Source of the DNA: Moesziomyces globuligerus
Lineage: Eukaryota; Basidiomycota; Ustilaginomycetes; Ustilaginales; Ustilaginaceae
Assembly: GCA_030849465.1 (NCBI GenBank)
Contig: JARVLF010000009.1
Location: forward strand, 1 to 64,000
Direction of reading: 5' to 3'
Length of the DNA stretch: 64,000 bases
The position numbers and the translations under genes are program-made. The notes beneath the pieces are model-generated. The model worked only from the letters and a program-made list of their open reading frames with translations. It did not search any database and had not been told where the DNA came from. The stretch's first letter is position 1. Every line of letters starts with the position of its first letter. Of the stretch, positions 43,481-53,754 are shown in pieces.

Positions 43481-44304
43481 TTTAGTTCATGTTGCGGCGG
43501 CGGCGTCGTCGAGGCTTGCGTGACCCGGTGGTGGTGGTGGGGGTGAGGTGAGTTGACTCGAGATCGAGCGAAGCGATGCATCCGCCAGAACGATGTCCAC
43601 CAGACGAGACGCAGACGCGACTCACTCTCAGGTTGAAGCCGAGATGAGATGCCAAGTCGAGGAAGGCGATGGTTGATCTTGCCAAGACAGCAGGCGGTGC
43701 CGCGGAAAATGCGCCTGGCCAGCCCAGCCTCCGTCCCGCCTTTATCCGCGGAGGCTCAGAGTGGAGGCAGATCCATTCAGATCGGCCCAGATCGGATTCA
43801 GATATCGGACGCGCTTGGATTTTTTAGTGAGCGGAGCATGTAAGAGCGCTTGTTCCTCAAAGTCGAGTTGACAGCGCATGAAATCCACACGCACGAGCCA
43901 CGCGGACGCGCGAGACCCTTGTTCGAACCCTGATTTCTTGATCCCCTCTGCCTCCTGTGCGGCGGTCTACGAGTATAACTACTGGCTGACCTGTAACCGC
44001 GCCCGTTTGCAATCCATTCCGTTCTCCCTATCATATCCGGGTGTATGCGCATACACCTAAATAGCCCCCTCGATCTCGATCCTCATCACCATCACCCACT
44101 CTGTTCCGCTAACCCCCCCTCACCTTTATCTTCTTCTCTTACACGTAGTATCTTCATCATGAGCCAGGACCACGCTCACATCGACGCCGCGGGACCAGGA
44201 CCCTCCACGCCGCCTCCATCGTCGACACGCCGCTCTTCGGCTCATTCCTCCCTCGCTTCCCTATCCCCTCACTCCAAAGCTCGCTCCAAAACTGGGACGA
44301 CCTC
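43481..44304. other. Divergent promoter region between arrestin-like and P-loop genes
   Basis: Contains the upstream regions of both flanking genes. An ATG at 44,159 opens a 54-codon frame, but it is out of frame with the P-loop gene. The P-loop frame itself is open back to 44,149 (after a TAG at 44,146-44,148). Confidence 0.45.
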
Positions 44305-47007
44305 ATGGGAGCTCATCGGATGATCATGCTAGATCACAGAAAATACAGCGTGATCGAAGACGTAGTCATACTCTACATGACAAAGCGTCTGCGCGAAAAT
44401 CGCATCGATCTGGCCGACTGCATACCCGAGCTCGCCAAGGTCCTCGACGATCACCCCAGCGACATCGCTCCTCACGTCCACCGAGCCTACACCACACTCT
44501 ACGACCGCCTCTCCGCCTTGAACGAGGACGAAGCGCTCGCATACATACTCGTCCAGCTGCCCGTCTTTGTGCCAATTCGAAGTGACTCAGACATCATCGA
44601 TACCAATACCCACCTCGCCATCGAATTTGGCCGTCACTTCCACGGCGATGCGCCTCAGCGCTTCCTCGACTTTGTCCTGCGCGTCGACCGCCACTTCAAC
44701 TCGATCGACCAGGTGCCCTACTACCGAGGCACGCCCATCGTCCAGTCCAGCGGCACGGGCAAGACGCGCATGATCGTACAGCTGCGCAAACACGCTCCGC
44801 TCCTCTACATCTGCCTGCGCAATAGCTCAGCCGAGGGCAATGCCAAGAGTGGCTATCCCTTTCCTGATCCCGGCGTGCTCGACTACTTTGCCACGCCACG
44901 CCCCTCGCTCAACCTTCAAGTCGCCTGCTTCCTCGCAGAATGGTTCCACCAGCTCGCCACGTCGCTCGCCAGAATCGAGAGAGACAACACCGCCAGTCCG
45001 GCACACACAATCGATCAGCTCAAGTACGATTATCTCGTCAACCTCAACGATCTCCAGCAGCCACGCGGCCTCAACACTGTCCGCAACGACTTTTTCATCT
45101 CGGTCTTCAAAGCGGCTGGCGAGAGGCTCAAGGAAACGCCTCGAACGCTCGATGACAAGTCGTCCCACGACATCTTTGCTGCTTTCCTCCCGCGTCCGCT
45201 CTCCGATCTCAGCAGCCAGCTTCGCGGTGTGTTGCGGCACCTGCGCGCGCTCCAGCCCGAGGCGCCCGAGCCGCCGGTCCTGGTGGCCTTTGACGAGTGC
45301 GTCGAGCTCACCAGCCAGCACGACCTCAACATGAACACGCCTCTCGACTGCCTCCGGCGCGCGTGGAAGTACATCGGCGACTGCAAGGATGCCCAACCGG
45401 ACCTGCAGCGCTTCTGGCTCGTGCTGATCAGCACAGACAGCAGCGCGGCGATTCCGGTGGAGCAGGTACGCCCTACTGCCGCGGCACGACGCCGCGAGTC
45501 GGCACTGGTTCCCGCTTTTGTCGACGTTAGCTTCGACGCCTTCTCGCACGGCCACGACAGCGTCCCGACAGCGGCGGGCGCGTCCGAGTTTGAACACATC
45601 CGCAAGTACGGACGGCCGCTGTGGAAATCGCTCCAGTCGAGCGCTTTCTGGATCAATGCCATGCACAAGCTGCTCGGCGCCTCGACGATTTCGGTCGAGT
45701 CGCCGCTCCACTGCTACAGCGTGCTGGCCTCGCGCCTTGCTCTCAGCCTCGTCCCCGCCCACTCTGGCTCCAGCGAGTTTCGGAAGCAGTTGTCGTTCGT
45801 GCGGCAGGCCGTAGGTCGGCACATGCGTATCGTCACCGAGGTGACCCGCAACGCCAGCATGTGCGCCGCATCGCCCTCCGAGCCGGTTCTGGCGCTCGCC
45901 GCCTCGCTCATCATGCTGCAGGACGCTCAGCATCATCCGCCGCAGTCGGGCCGCGTCGATGTGTACGGCAAAATCCTTGCCAACTTCCACGAGCGCTGCC
46001 TGGCCGCCAAATCCCTTCAGCTCTTCGAGGGCACCTACGGCGAGCTGGTGCCGCGGCTGGCGCTCATTGTCGCATGGGATGCGGTCAAGCGTGGCCAGCT
46101 AGACGTTGCGCTGGCGTCCATGCGCAGCGAATCGAAGCACGCGGCGCTCGACGTGAACCAGCAGGTCAAGATGCTCGTCGAGCCCGTGCGCGTCGAGACG
46201 GTGCTGGCGCAGCTGGCGGTGCTCGAGGACGAGGACCGAGCGCGCTTGGACGAGCATGTCGGCGCGATCAGGCGCAAGGTATGCGCCCGCCTCGCATGCC
46301 CGGAATCCAAGGTGCAGGCGTGGATGCACTATACGCACTTTGACATTCTGCCCATCACCATCTCGCAGATCTCGCCCGACTATCTATGGTACTGCTGGAA
46401 GCGCGGCGTGGCCTTGCAACTGTCGCATGCGCAGCACGGCATCGACGGCATCATCCCCATCTTTGTTGGCGATTTGGAGCGGCCGTTCGTCGTTGGACAC
46501 GCTGCGGGCAAGCATCCGTCACTCTCGGAGGATCAGGAGGCAGCGCGGCAGATGACCTATGTGGCCTGGAGCGCCAAGCAACGCGGCGAAGCGCAGCTGG
46601 GATCGGGGCCGGTGACAGCCACGTTGGCCGGGCCGCCGCTGATGGCCGTGGCGGCTGAGGCTCCGCTGACCCAGCGCGCGCTGATCACCATCCTGCTTGA
46701 CCTGGACACGGAGACGCCATTCAGGGCGACGCGCGATCAGCGACCACAGCTGGATGACTTCAGCGACACCGACTGCGTGCGCCTCAACATCCGCGGCACG
46801 GCGCATGCGCGTGCCTATCCGTGCTTTGACACGCTCGAGATCCGAGACACCGTTTTAGCGCTGCTCGACATGGTCAACGATCACGCCATTCGCGAGCGTC
46901 TCAATACCTTTGAGAGCCCCGTCTGCAACGAGCTTTACCGGCCCGACCAGCATCCGGACGCGCAGCCGCATCGGACGGCCCTGTCAGACCGCATGAACGT
47001 CGACTAA
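44305..47007 (+). CDS. Large P-loop NTPase-like protein, family unknown
   Basis: A 900-codon open frame. A Walker A motif, SSGTGKTR, lies at about residues 149-156, preceded by a QVPYYRGTPIVQ strand. A LVAFDECVEL segment near 330 looks like Walker B (hydrophobic stretch ending in D/E). A long helical region follows, and no other domain is recognisable. Similar SSGTGK proteins form lineage-specific families in basidiomycetes, as far as I recall, but their function is not established. The start is uncertain: the frame is open upstream to 44,149 and protein-like there (WDDL just before the first ATG), so an upstream exon is possible. No signal peptide. Codon use matches the neighbours. Confidence 0.72.
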   Translation: MGAHRMIMLDHRKYSVIEDVVILYMTKRLRENRIDLADCIPELAKVLDDHPSDIAPHVHRAYTTLYDRLSALNEDEALAYILVQLPVFVPIRSDSDIIDTNTHLAIEFGRHFHGDAPQRFLDFVLRVDRHFNSIDQVPYYRGTPIVQSSGTGKTRMIVQLRKHAPLLYICLRNSSAEGNAKSGYPFPDPGVLDYFATPRPSLNLQVACFLAEWFHQLATSLARIERDNTASPAHTIDQLKYDYLVNLNDLQQPRGLNTVRNDFFISVFKAAGERLKETPRTLDDKSSHDIFAAFLPRPLSDLSSQLRGVLRHLRALQPEAPEPPVLVAFDECVELTSQHDLNMNTPLDCLRRAWKYIGDCKDAQPDLQRFWLVLISTDSSAAIPVEQVRPTAAARRRESALVPAFVDVSFDAFSHGHDSVPTAAGASEFEHIRKYGRPLWKSLQSSAFWINAMHKLLGASTISVESPLHCYSVLASRLALSLVPAHSGSSEFRKQLSFVRQAVGRHMRIVTEVTRNASMCAASPSEPVLALAASLIMLQDAQHHPPQSGRVDVYGKILANFHERCLAAKSLQLFEGTYGELVPRLALIVAWDAVKRGQLDVALASMRSESKHAALDVNQQVKMLVEPVRVETVLAQLAVLEDEDRARLDEHVGAIRRKVCARLACPESKVQAWMHYTHFDILPITISQISPDYLWYCWKRGVALQLSHAQHGIDGIIPIFVGDLERPFVVGHAAGKHPSLSEDQEAARQMTYVAWSAKQRGEAQLGSGPVTATLAGPPLMAVAAEAPLTQRALITILLDLDTETPFRATRDQRPQLDDFSDTDCVRLNIRGTAHARAYPCFDTLEIRDTVLALLDMVNDHAIRERLNTFESPVCNELYRPDQHPDAQPHRTALSDRMNVD

Positions 47008-47566
47008 TCTCATCGCTGTCGTTCGGCAGCAGCTGTGATAACTTACCCGTATATTTTAGTCATTGTAAATCTTAGTCATTCGATATCCTTTTGCGTACTG
47101 TGAGTGACCCGCATGATGAAGAGAACTTCTCTTCCGGAATTCCTCCGACTCCGCAGGCTCCGCCGCAGCCATCATCTCTGGCATCGACGCTCTTCCAGAT
47201 CGCACCGAGATTCAACGATTGATCCTGCAACATGCTATAACGACTAGCCACTTAGAGCAGCAACTCGCGCCGACGCAGCGCTGCGGAAGGCGCTCCAAGA
47301 CTCCGGCCTCGTCATGAACGGCCATCTCATCCTCCTCCTCGAAGCCCAGCGAAGGCGCCGGCCTCCTCCTCCTCCTCCTCCTCGAAGCCTGAATTACGAT
47401 CACTTGCCTCTCGCCGGCAAAGCAAGCTCGAGCGTTCTTGCATACGTGAGTTGGGTCACACCGTCATGGACTTGCAGGGAGTCCTCTAGAGCAAAAGCAA
47501 GCCTGAATCCGGTCTAATGATATGACCAAGTAGCATTTCGAATAGGCACGAGACGACAGCGCGGAT
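47008..47566. other. Convergent 3' region
   Basis: Sequence between the P-loop gene and the CMD-hydrolase gene. It includes a CTC trinucleotide run at about 47,362-47,383. No gene seen. Confidence 0.45.
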
Positions 47567-49075
47567 CTAAGCGAGAAATTTGAGGACGGGGAGCAACCAT
47601 GCGTCTGGGTTGTCGCACATGGGAAGATGGCCGGCGCCAGGCACGCTGACGAATTCAGCAGCGGCGCCGGCGTCGACCAGCTTGGCAGTGAAGTGCTGCA
47701 GAGTTTCAGGCAGCTTGCCATCGGCCTCGCCTGCTAGGAGCAGGTGGCGATGCGAGGAGGCTGTCGTACCAAAGGCCTCGATGATTCCGTCTTTGACAAG
47801 ATCGTAGCTCTGCAGCGCACGCGCGCCGGCGGCAAAGCCGTCGACGGAGGTGGTCTTGACCATCTGCTCGGTCCGAGCGCGACACTCTGCACTTGCCTGT
47901 GAGCCTGGGCCGTACCATCTCGGCACGGTGACGGCGGCGAGCTCGTGCATTCCCTTTGCCTTTGCGAGTGCGATGCGCTCGTCCCAGGCAGCGACGTTGG
48001 CAGCCGGCGTGCTGGGCTGTGTGTCGCAGGCAACGAGCCTCTCGTACCTGTGGGGATGGCGGAGGGCGAACGAGAGCGCTGTGGCGCCGCCCTGGGAGAC
48101 ACCGATGACGGCATAGGCCTTGTTGACAGCGAGGCTGTCGAGCAAGAAGGCGACATCATCTGCGAGCTGTGGGATGGAGCAAGGTTGGGCGGGGACAGGT
48201 GAGCTTCCGTGACCCCTCTGGTCGTAGGAGAGGATGTTGAAGCGCGCGGAGAGGGCGGGGACGACGGCGTCCCACATGGTGAGGTTGGTCATGAGCGAGT
48301 TGACGAGGACGATCCAAGGGGCGTTCATGCTGTGGAAGTGGACGCGCGTGCTGAGCAGCTGACCGTCTGGGAGCTGTACAAGGCCGCGTCCGGCCGAAGC
48401 CGTGTGGGAAGCGGCTGGGAGATCCAGCGTGTCTGGATCTTGGACGTGTTGGCTGCCCTGGGGCTTTGGGACGGGGATGTTGGCTCGATCGTCGACGTCG
48501 ACGGCGACGAGGAAGCGGGAGACCATGTTGTAGACAGCGACCGTGAGCGTGGCCTCGGCCAGCTTGCGGTTGACGAGGTCTTGACCCTGGAAGCCGTCTA
48601 CGGAAGCGTCGTCGCCGAGCTGCTCGACGTTGGCGGCGAATGCGGATTTGAGCGAGGCGAAGGTGGAGTCGGCGACGCGGACGTTGGTGGTCATGTCGTC
48701 TGCGAGAGCGAGTGCGGCCTTTTGCAGCGGGCTGAGCACGGAGGATGCGGAGAGGGGAGCGCGAACGTCGCGTACGGCGGCGAGCTGGGCGGTGGTGCAA
48801 CCGGCGCGTTCTGCGACGGGTGCATGCTGGATCCACTCAAAGTTGGCCGAGTTGTGCGCGGCTACGCGAAGGATCATCATCTCGCGGACGTCATCTGGGA
48901 TGGAGTTCTTTGTCCTGGTGGCGCCGAGAAGTGTGTTCCAACCGTTTGCGATGGCGGGAGCGTTGAGGAGGGAGCCGTCGAGCGGAGTGAGGCCGCGAGC
49001 GCCACGACGGTCTCGGATGGCGTCTGCGATGGGATCGGACCCGGCGGCAGGATAGCGGTAAGGGATGCGCGGCAT
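47567..49075 (-). CDS. Carboxymuconolactone decarboxylase-like / enol-lactone hydrolase-like fusion
   Basis: From the ATG at 49,075 the single exon encodes 502 residues. Residues about 20-190 match the CMD/AhpD-like fold (DDVREMMILRVAAHNSANFEW, QHAPVAERAGCT). Residues about 230-500 form an alpha/beta-hydrolase like 3-oxoadipate enol-lactonase: LMTNLTMWD, YDQRGHGSS, nucleophile motif GVSQGG near residue 327, a GEADGKLP acid-loop and GAGHLPM with the likely catalytic His. In bacterial PcaL the order is hydrolase then CMD, whereas here CMD comes first. In fungi one enzyme converts carboxymuconolactone to 3-oxoadipate, and such a fusion would suit that step. The frame is open upstream of 49,075 but without an ATG. 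Divergent from a secreted intradiol dioxygenase. Confidence 0.82.
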   Translation of the reverse strand: MPRIPYRYPAAGSDPIADAIRDRRGARGLTPLDGSLLNAPAIANGWNTLLGATRTKNSIPDDVREMMILRVAAHNSANFEWIQHAPVAERAGCTTAQLAAVRDVRAPLSASSVLSPLQKAALALADDMTTNVRVADSTFASLKSAFAANVEQLGDDASVDGFQGQDLVNRKLAEATLTVAVYNMVSRFLVAVDVDDRANIPVPKPQGSQHVQDPDTLDLPAASHTASAGRGLVQLPDGQLLSTRVHFHSMNAPWIVLVNSLMTNLTMWDAVVPALSARFNILSYDQRGHGSSPVPAQPCSIPQLADDVAFLLDSLAVNKAYAVIGVSQGGATALSFALRHPHRYERLVACDTQPSTPAANVAAWDERIALAKAKGMHELAAVTVPRWYGPGSQASAECRARTEQMVKTTSVDGFAAGARALQSYDLVKDGIIEAFGTTASSHRHLLLAGEADGKLPETLQHFTAKLVDAGAAAEFVSVPGAGHLPMCDNPDAWLLPVLKFLA

Positions 49076-49818
49076 GGGTGGCAGACTCGTCGGTTGCGCG
49101 GATGTGGCGAGGTAAAGCGGGTGGTGTTGGGATGGAAGGATGCGAATGAAGCCCCACCGGCAAGACGGCGTGGGCCCGAGGTGGAGGCCCCAGTAGGGTA
49201 AAGTAGCTCCGAGCTCCGAAGCGGCGGCCAACGGCCCGATCGGTTCCAGTTGGACGGCGCCCAGATTGGAAGAACATTGAGCCGCTCGGCTGGCTGTGCG
49301 TTGGCTCTTTGAGAAATGACGGGCTGAACTCTAACATTATGGCGCAGTGTGCGCGTGCGCCCTCTGCGCGTGCCGGCTTCAATCCCAATCGCCCAATTCT
49401 CATTCGTGATGGCATGGCGGCGCGAGCGGGGTGTGGGGGCGGCCGCGGAAAAATCGCAGCGCCTGTCGAAGCCTGGACCAAAGAAAGATTACGCCGTGAT
49501 ATCCTTGGCCTGCTTGGCCTGCTTGGCCTGCTGCGCCTGCTTGCCCGAAACCAAGGCGGAACCAAGGCGGAACCAAGGCGGAACCAAGTGGCGCCCTCCG
49601 CCCGCCCGCCCGCGCGCGCGCGTTCGGTGCAAATAGCCGGAAGAAAGATTGTTGGCCGCAAGCAACCGAAGCTCGAACGACCCTCGCCTCGCCATCAGCT
49701 CGCCTCTCGACTCGCCTCGGCTGGCCTCGTTATATATCCACCCTGCTCATCCCACCCTTCCCTCTCGCCCATCCTCGTCAAACCCATCCATCGCGAGCAA
49801 GCCTTCCGACGCAGCATC
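49076..49818. promoter_or_regulatory. Divergent promoter between CMD fusion and dioxygenase, with short tandem repeats
   Basis: Contains about four copies of a TTGGCCTGC-like 10-mer (about 49,504-49,548) followed by three and a half copies of the 11-mer ACCAAGGCGGA (about 49,550-49,590). A TATATATC at 49,731-49,738 lies about 85 bp upstream of the dioxygenase ATG. The shared region suggests the two genes may be coregulated. Confidence 0.6.
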
Positions 49819-50982
49819 ATGAAATTCTCCGCTCCTTTCACCGCCGCCGCCGCCGCGGCATCCCTCATCCTCCTCCCGTCCGCATCTGCGCATGGCCCCG
49901 AATCCAAGGAGGAGGTCGTCAAGTTTCTCGATCAGCAGCACGCCGCTTACCACTGCGCACCTGCCATCGCTGCCATGACCGCCGCACGAAAAAAGTCCTG
50001 GGCTCAAAAGGTGCTCGGTGGCGACTCGCTCGAAAACAAGAACCTCTTCATCGACGGCTACTTTGACGACCTCGGAATCGATGGCGAGGTCGCCGCAAAG
50101 CGCATCAAGGACCTCGAGGCAAAGGGAAAGCGCATCATGGCCTGCGATCCCGTCGTCGACACAAAGATCCGAAACTCCACCTGCGTGCTCTCCCCCGAAA
50201 CCACACAGGGCCCCTACTACCACACCGAGGACCATCCCATCCGCGCCAACATGGCCGAGTGGCAGCTCGGCGTCCACTTCCAGATGGACGTCGGCGTCAT
50301 CGACGTAGACACCTGCGAGCCCATCCCCAACATCCTCGTCGACCTCTGGCACGCAAACGCCACCGGCCACTACTCTGGCCACCCCGATCCCGCCCCTCAC
50401 CTCAAGGACGAGATCCCCGCCCAATCCGGCATCCGCAAGGGCCTCCTCTCCGCCTTCCCGCGCACTAACACAAACGAGCAGTGGCTCCGCGGCGCCCTCC
50501 CCACAGACAGAAACGGCGTCGCACAGTTCACCAGCGTCTTCCCAGGCTACTACACCGGTCGCGCCACCCACGTCCACGTAAAGATCCACCACGATTGGCA
50601 GACGCTCCCCAACGGCACCTTCCGATCCGGAAGGCTCATCCACACCGGTCAGTTCTTCTTCGATGACGAGCTCAACATGATGATGGACAAGGTCTGGCCC
50701 TACAACACCAACCCCATCGCCCATCTCCCCGGCCGTGGCCGCACCCGCAACTGGGAGGACTCGCTCCAGATCTACCAGGTCTCCCACGACAACGGCTACT
50801 TCCCCACCTTCGACGTCGAGAAGCTCGGCGGCGTCATGACCGACGGCCTCATCGGCTACATCACCGTCGGCGTAAACCGCTCCGTCATCGTCGACGAAAC
50901 CTGGGTCCCCACCACCGGTGGTGGCAAGACCAAGCCCTACGTCCCGGCAGAGGCCGCGGCTCCCAGCCACGAGGAGCTGTAA
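49819..50982 (+). CDS. Secreted intradiol ring-cleavage dioxygenase
   Basis: The 387-residue protein starts at ATG 49,819 with a signal peptide (MKFS, Ala-rich hydrophobic core, cleavage after SASA near residue 24). The dioxygenase domain covers about 110-330. The non-haem iron(III) ligands expected for the family are visible: a Tyr in QGPYYHTED (about 133-134), a Tyr in FPGYYTGRATHVHVKIH (about 245), and the two His in that motif (about 250 and 252). It resembles the protocatechuate 3,4-dioxygenase beta-type extracellular family of fungi, which opens catechol-like rings with O2 outside the cell. The C-terminus is an Ala/Pro tail. It is divergent from the CMD/hydrolase fusion, so the pair may act in one aromatic-degradation route. 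Confidence 0.88.
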   Translation: MKFSAPFTAAAAAASLILLPSASAHGPESKEEVVKFLDQQHAAYHCAPAIAAMTAARKKSWAQKVLGGDSLENKNLFIDGYFDDLGIDGEVAAKRIKDLEAKGKRIMACDPVVDTKIRNSTCVLSPETTQGPYYHTEDHPIRANMAEWQLGVHFQMDVGVIDVDTCEPIPNILVDLWHANATGHYSGHPDPAPHLKDEIPAQSGIRKGLLSAFPRTNTNEQWLRGALPTDRNGVAQFTSVFPGYYTGRATHVHVKIHHDWQTLPNGTFRSGRLIHTGQFFFDDELNMMMDKVWPYNTNPIAHLPGRGRTRNWEDSLQIYQVSHDNGYFPTFDVEKLGGVMTDGLIGYITVGVNRSVIVDETWVPTTGGGKTKPYVPAEAAAPSHEEL

Positions 50983-51132
50983 TCCTTTCCCCCCTCGCAC
51001 AAAACGCACTGCATCACACGCTCTTCCTTTGTACGCACATTGTAAACTAGGTCTTGAATTGCAAACCCGATCGCCACATCCCAAGCGTGAAAAGCGCGCA
51101 CATCATCCGGCAGCTTCACGCCATCAGCCTGG

Positions 51133-53495
51133 CTAGTCCTGTCGAGCTTGCTGCACATCGTCGTCTCGCATCCTTGCCGTGACGATCGAGCGGCCCAGCG
51201 CCAGCGCGAGTGGAATCGGAACCGCATTCCCGATCTGCCTGTATGCTGCACAGAGATTGTCATCCGTCTCGAACTCCACCCAGTCGGGAAAACCTTGTGC
51301 CCGCGCACACTCTCGCACCGTCAGCAGCCTTCGCTGCGTCGGGTGCAACATACTCTCCTCGGCTTTCAGTGTCGTCAGGAGCACTTTGAAGTAGCCCTGA
51401 CTGTCCAACCGCTCAAACTTGATATGCCGGCCCGGTAAGTGCTCGGAACTCTGCACGTCCGGCAAGGATGATTGTCAGTCTACTTCGGCCCGCTTGATCC
51501 GAAAACATTGGTCCCACTGCTACACACCTGATACCATCGGAGCAGCTCTGGTTTGTTGACGCTCGGATGGCTCCACGAATCGTACGTTGCGCCAGCGTGC
51601 AGGGCGACGTTGACCACCTGCTCCACCAACCTGGCCGAAAGCCCCGACGTTTGGTGCTGGCGCACCCGCGTCATCGTCTCGCTGCCCAGCACACGCATTC
51701 GCTCTTGGTACGAGGTGTTCGGGTCCGTCGCGTACGGCGTCGAGGCAAAACCTGTGGACACACCGCTGACAACTTCTAGCTGCGCAATGCCTGCCCTCAG
51801 TCGGTCCAGCTCGAGCGGATCAGGCCCTTCATAGACCTGATGGGGGTCTTTCCAGTCGAAAGCACGTAGGTCACCAATCGCATCGCCAATACTGACGGCT
51901 GCCAACGTAGTCAGCTTTGGACCCTTGTACGCATGCTCCTTGCCTTTGGCATCCGACCACGAGAAGCTGGTTGCTGCTTTGCCCTTGAAGTGGTGTGTGG
52001 GCTGCGGAAGCTTAGGCAACGTCAGCTCCTGCCTTGCCGCGAGTAGGATAAAGCGACGACGGGACTGAGCGCAGCCGTGCGCTCCTGACTGGACGAAGCC
52101 GCATGTTGCCGCATAGCCGAGCCTCACAAGCACCGACAAAACAAGTTTGACCATCCCTTGACTGCGGCCGCAGAGCTTGAACGTAGCGAAGTCCTCCACG
52201 TTCTCCAGCACCAGATATTTGGGCCTGAGATGATCGACCCAGCCCAGCACGGTGCATACGAGGAGGTTGCGCAGGTCTTGCTCTGCGGCGTCAGGATTCG
52301 CGTCCTTGTTCATGCGGCTGAACCCTTGACAAGGTGGGCCCGCAGCGATCAGGTCGACCTGTCCGGGACGAGGCAGCATCGCATCCTCCGTGTGACCGGC
52401 AACAGCTCTTCGCAAAGCATCGCCAGCATCGATGCAGGAGACGTTTGCGTTCGGATGGTGTCTTCGGAACGTCTCGACGGCGTATGCGTCTGCATCGATG
52501 GCGAAGGTGGTCTCACAAGCGCCCGACAAATCGAGGCCCAGTGTGAGTCCGCCTGCGCCACACATGATCTCCATGGCCCGAATCGGCTCCATCGCACGTC
52601 TTTGTCGCCTCTCGTGCCGTCTGAGCGAAGCACAGGACCCGCATGGAGCTCGTAGCAGAGTGGCACCTGCACTTGTCACATAGAAGTCGGTGGCTTCAGA
52701 CATCCATGACGACTTCGAGCGAGGCGGCAAAGTCGACACATGGCACTTTCCGACCGGTTTGAATCTTGCACGCTCGATGCGTTCGAGCTGGCTTGTCGGT
52801 TCCAGCAGTCGGTCATGCTTGAACGTAGCCTGCGATGCGTGTCGATGCAGCCTGCGGACTACGACGTGCAAATTGCGCACACGATGCACTTGTACAATGT
52901 CGAGCAAAGGACTGCTGTCCTGCGGCTCGAGTAGGACAAAATCACCCTCGTGATACAGAATGTTCTCGTCCCTCTTGGACAAGCCTGCCCACTCCGAGAA
53001 TCCTATGAAGGCAGGCAGCTCGCGGATCCATGCCCGGCGCAGCACGACACTGTTCGGGTCTACTTTGGAAGTCACCGCTTCCTCTGCGATCGTGACCTCT
53101 TCGAAGGTGACGAACACCTCGTTTGGGATCAGGACATCGTGCAGAATGGTATCGGCAGCGGCAACAACGACGATACCCTTGAATCGGCGTCCTTGGCGCG
53201 AAATGACGAGAACTTGCTTTACGCACGAACCCGAGCACTGTGCCGTCACGATGTCTCCGACCTGCGGTGACGGTGACGATGAGTCGGACTCGATGGATCG
53301 CTGATGCTCCAGGAATGAGCGGAGTGCGTCTGCTCTTTCGCCGTCGCCTTCGATGGATGGTATCGCTGCGCCAATTGAAGCATCGGTGTCGACCACCTCA
53401 TACCCGCTTCGTAGTCCGAAAGTGCGCGAGAGAACGTTGGCCACGCTGTGCGTCGTCTGGACAAGCTTCTGCGGTTTCTTTCCTCGCGTCATCAT
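51133..53495 (-). CDS. DNA (cytosine-5) methyltransferase with BAH domain
   Basis: Exon 1 (53,495-51,528) and exon 2 (51,450-51,133) join across a 77-bp intron (GTGTGTAG...CGTGCAG) in frame to 761 residues. A BAH-like domain lies at about 175-290 (HEGDFVLLEP and following). The methyltransferase motifs are in order: MCGAGGLTLGLD (I, AdoMet), GPPCQGFSR with the catalytic Cys near 389 (IV), VLENVEDF (VI), QSRRRFIL (VIII), then in exon 2 LTVRECARAQGFPD (IX) and RQIGNAVP (X). It would methylate cytosine in DNA in the nucleus. Layout and size recall Dim-2/Dnmt1-type enzymes in reduced form; no SNF2 domain is present, which argues against Dnmt5. The start is the first of two adjacent ATGs; an upstream exon is possible. 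Confidence 0.9.
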
Positions 53496-53754
53496 GATCG
53501 CTAGACGGAGGATCTGAGTCTTGCAGGAAGATGCTGATACGAGCAGCTGGATGAAAGAGGTGCAATACCTGGGCAGTCTCTCATGCCTCACGCTGTCCGC
53601 CGCTTTGTTTCAGCCAGCTAAACCGCAACCGACCTCACAAAGCGTGGTGGCGATCCCGCACAACGCTTTATACCACACTCAGAACAGGATGACAAGTAGA
53701 AGTGGAATCGAGATGTAAATCAAGACAAAATGCCCGGCCGAGGGCTCAGCTACC

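Noticed and set aside
43910..43940. T-loop-like GTTCGAAC
   Set aside because: Flanking bases do not pair as a T-stem and no other tRNA arms are present on either strand.
44827..45990. 387-codon minus-strand ORF
   Set aside because: Shadow of the P-loop gene on the other strand, with unrealistic composition.
48209..49201. 330-codon plus-strand ORF
   Set aside because: Antisense to the CMD-hydrolase fusion. No motif, and the opposite frame is clearly coding.
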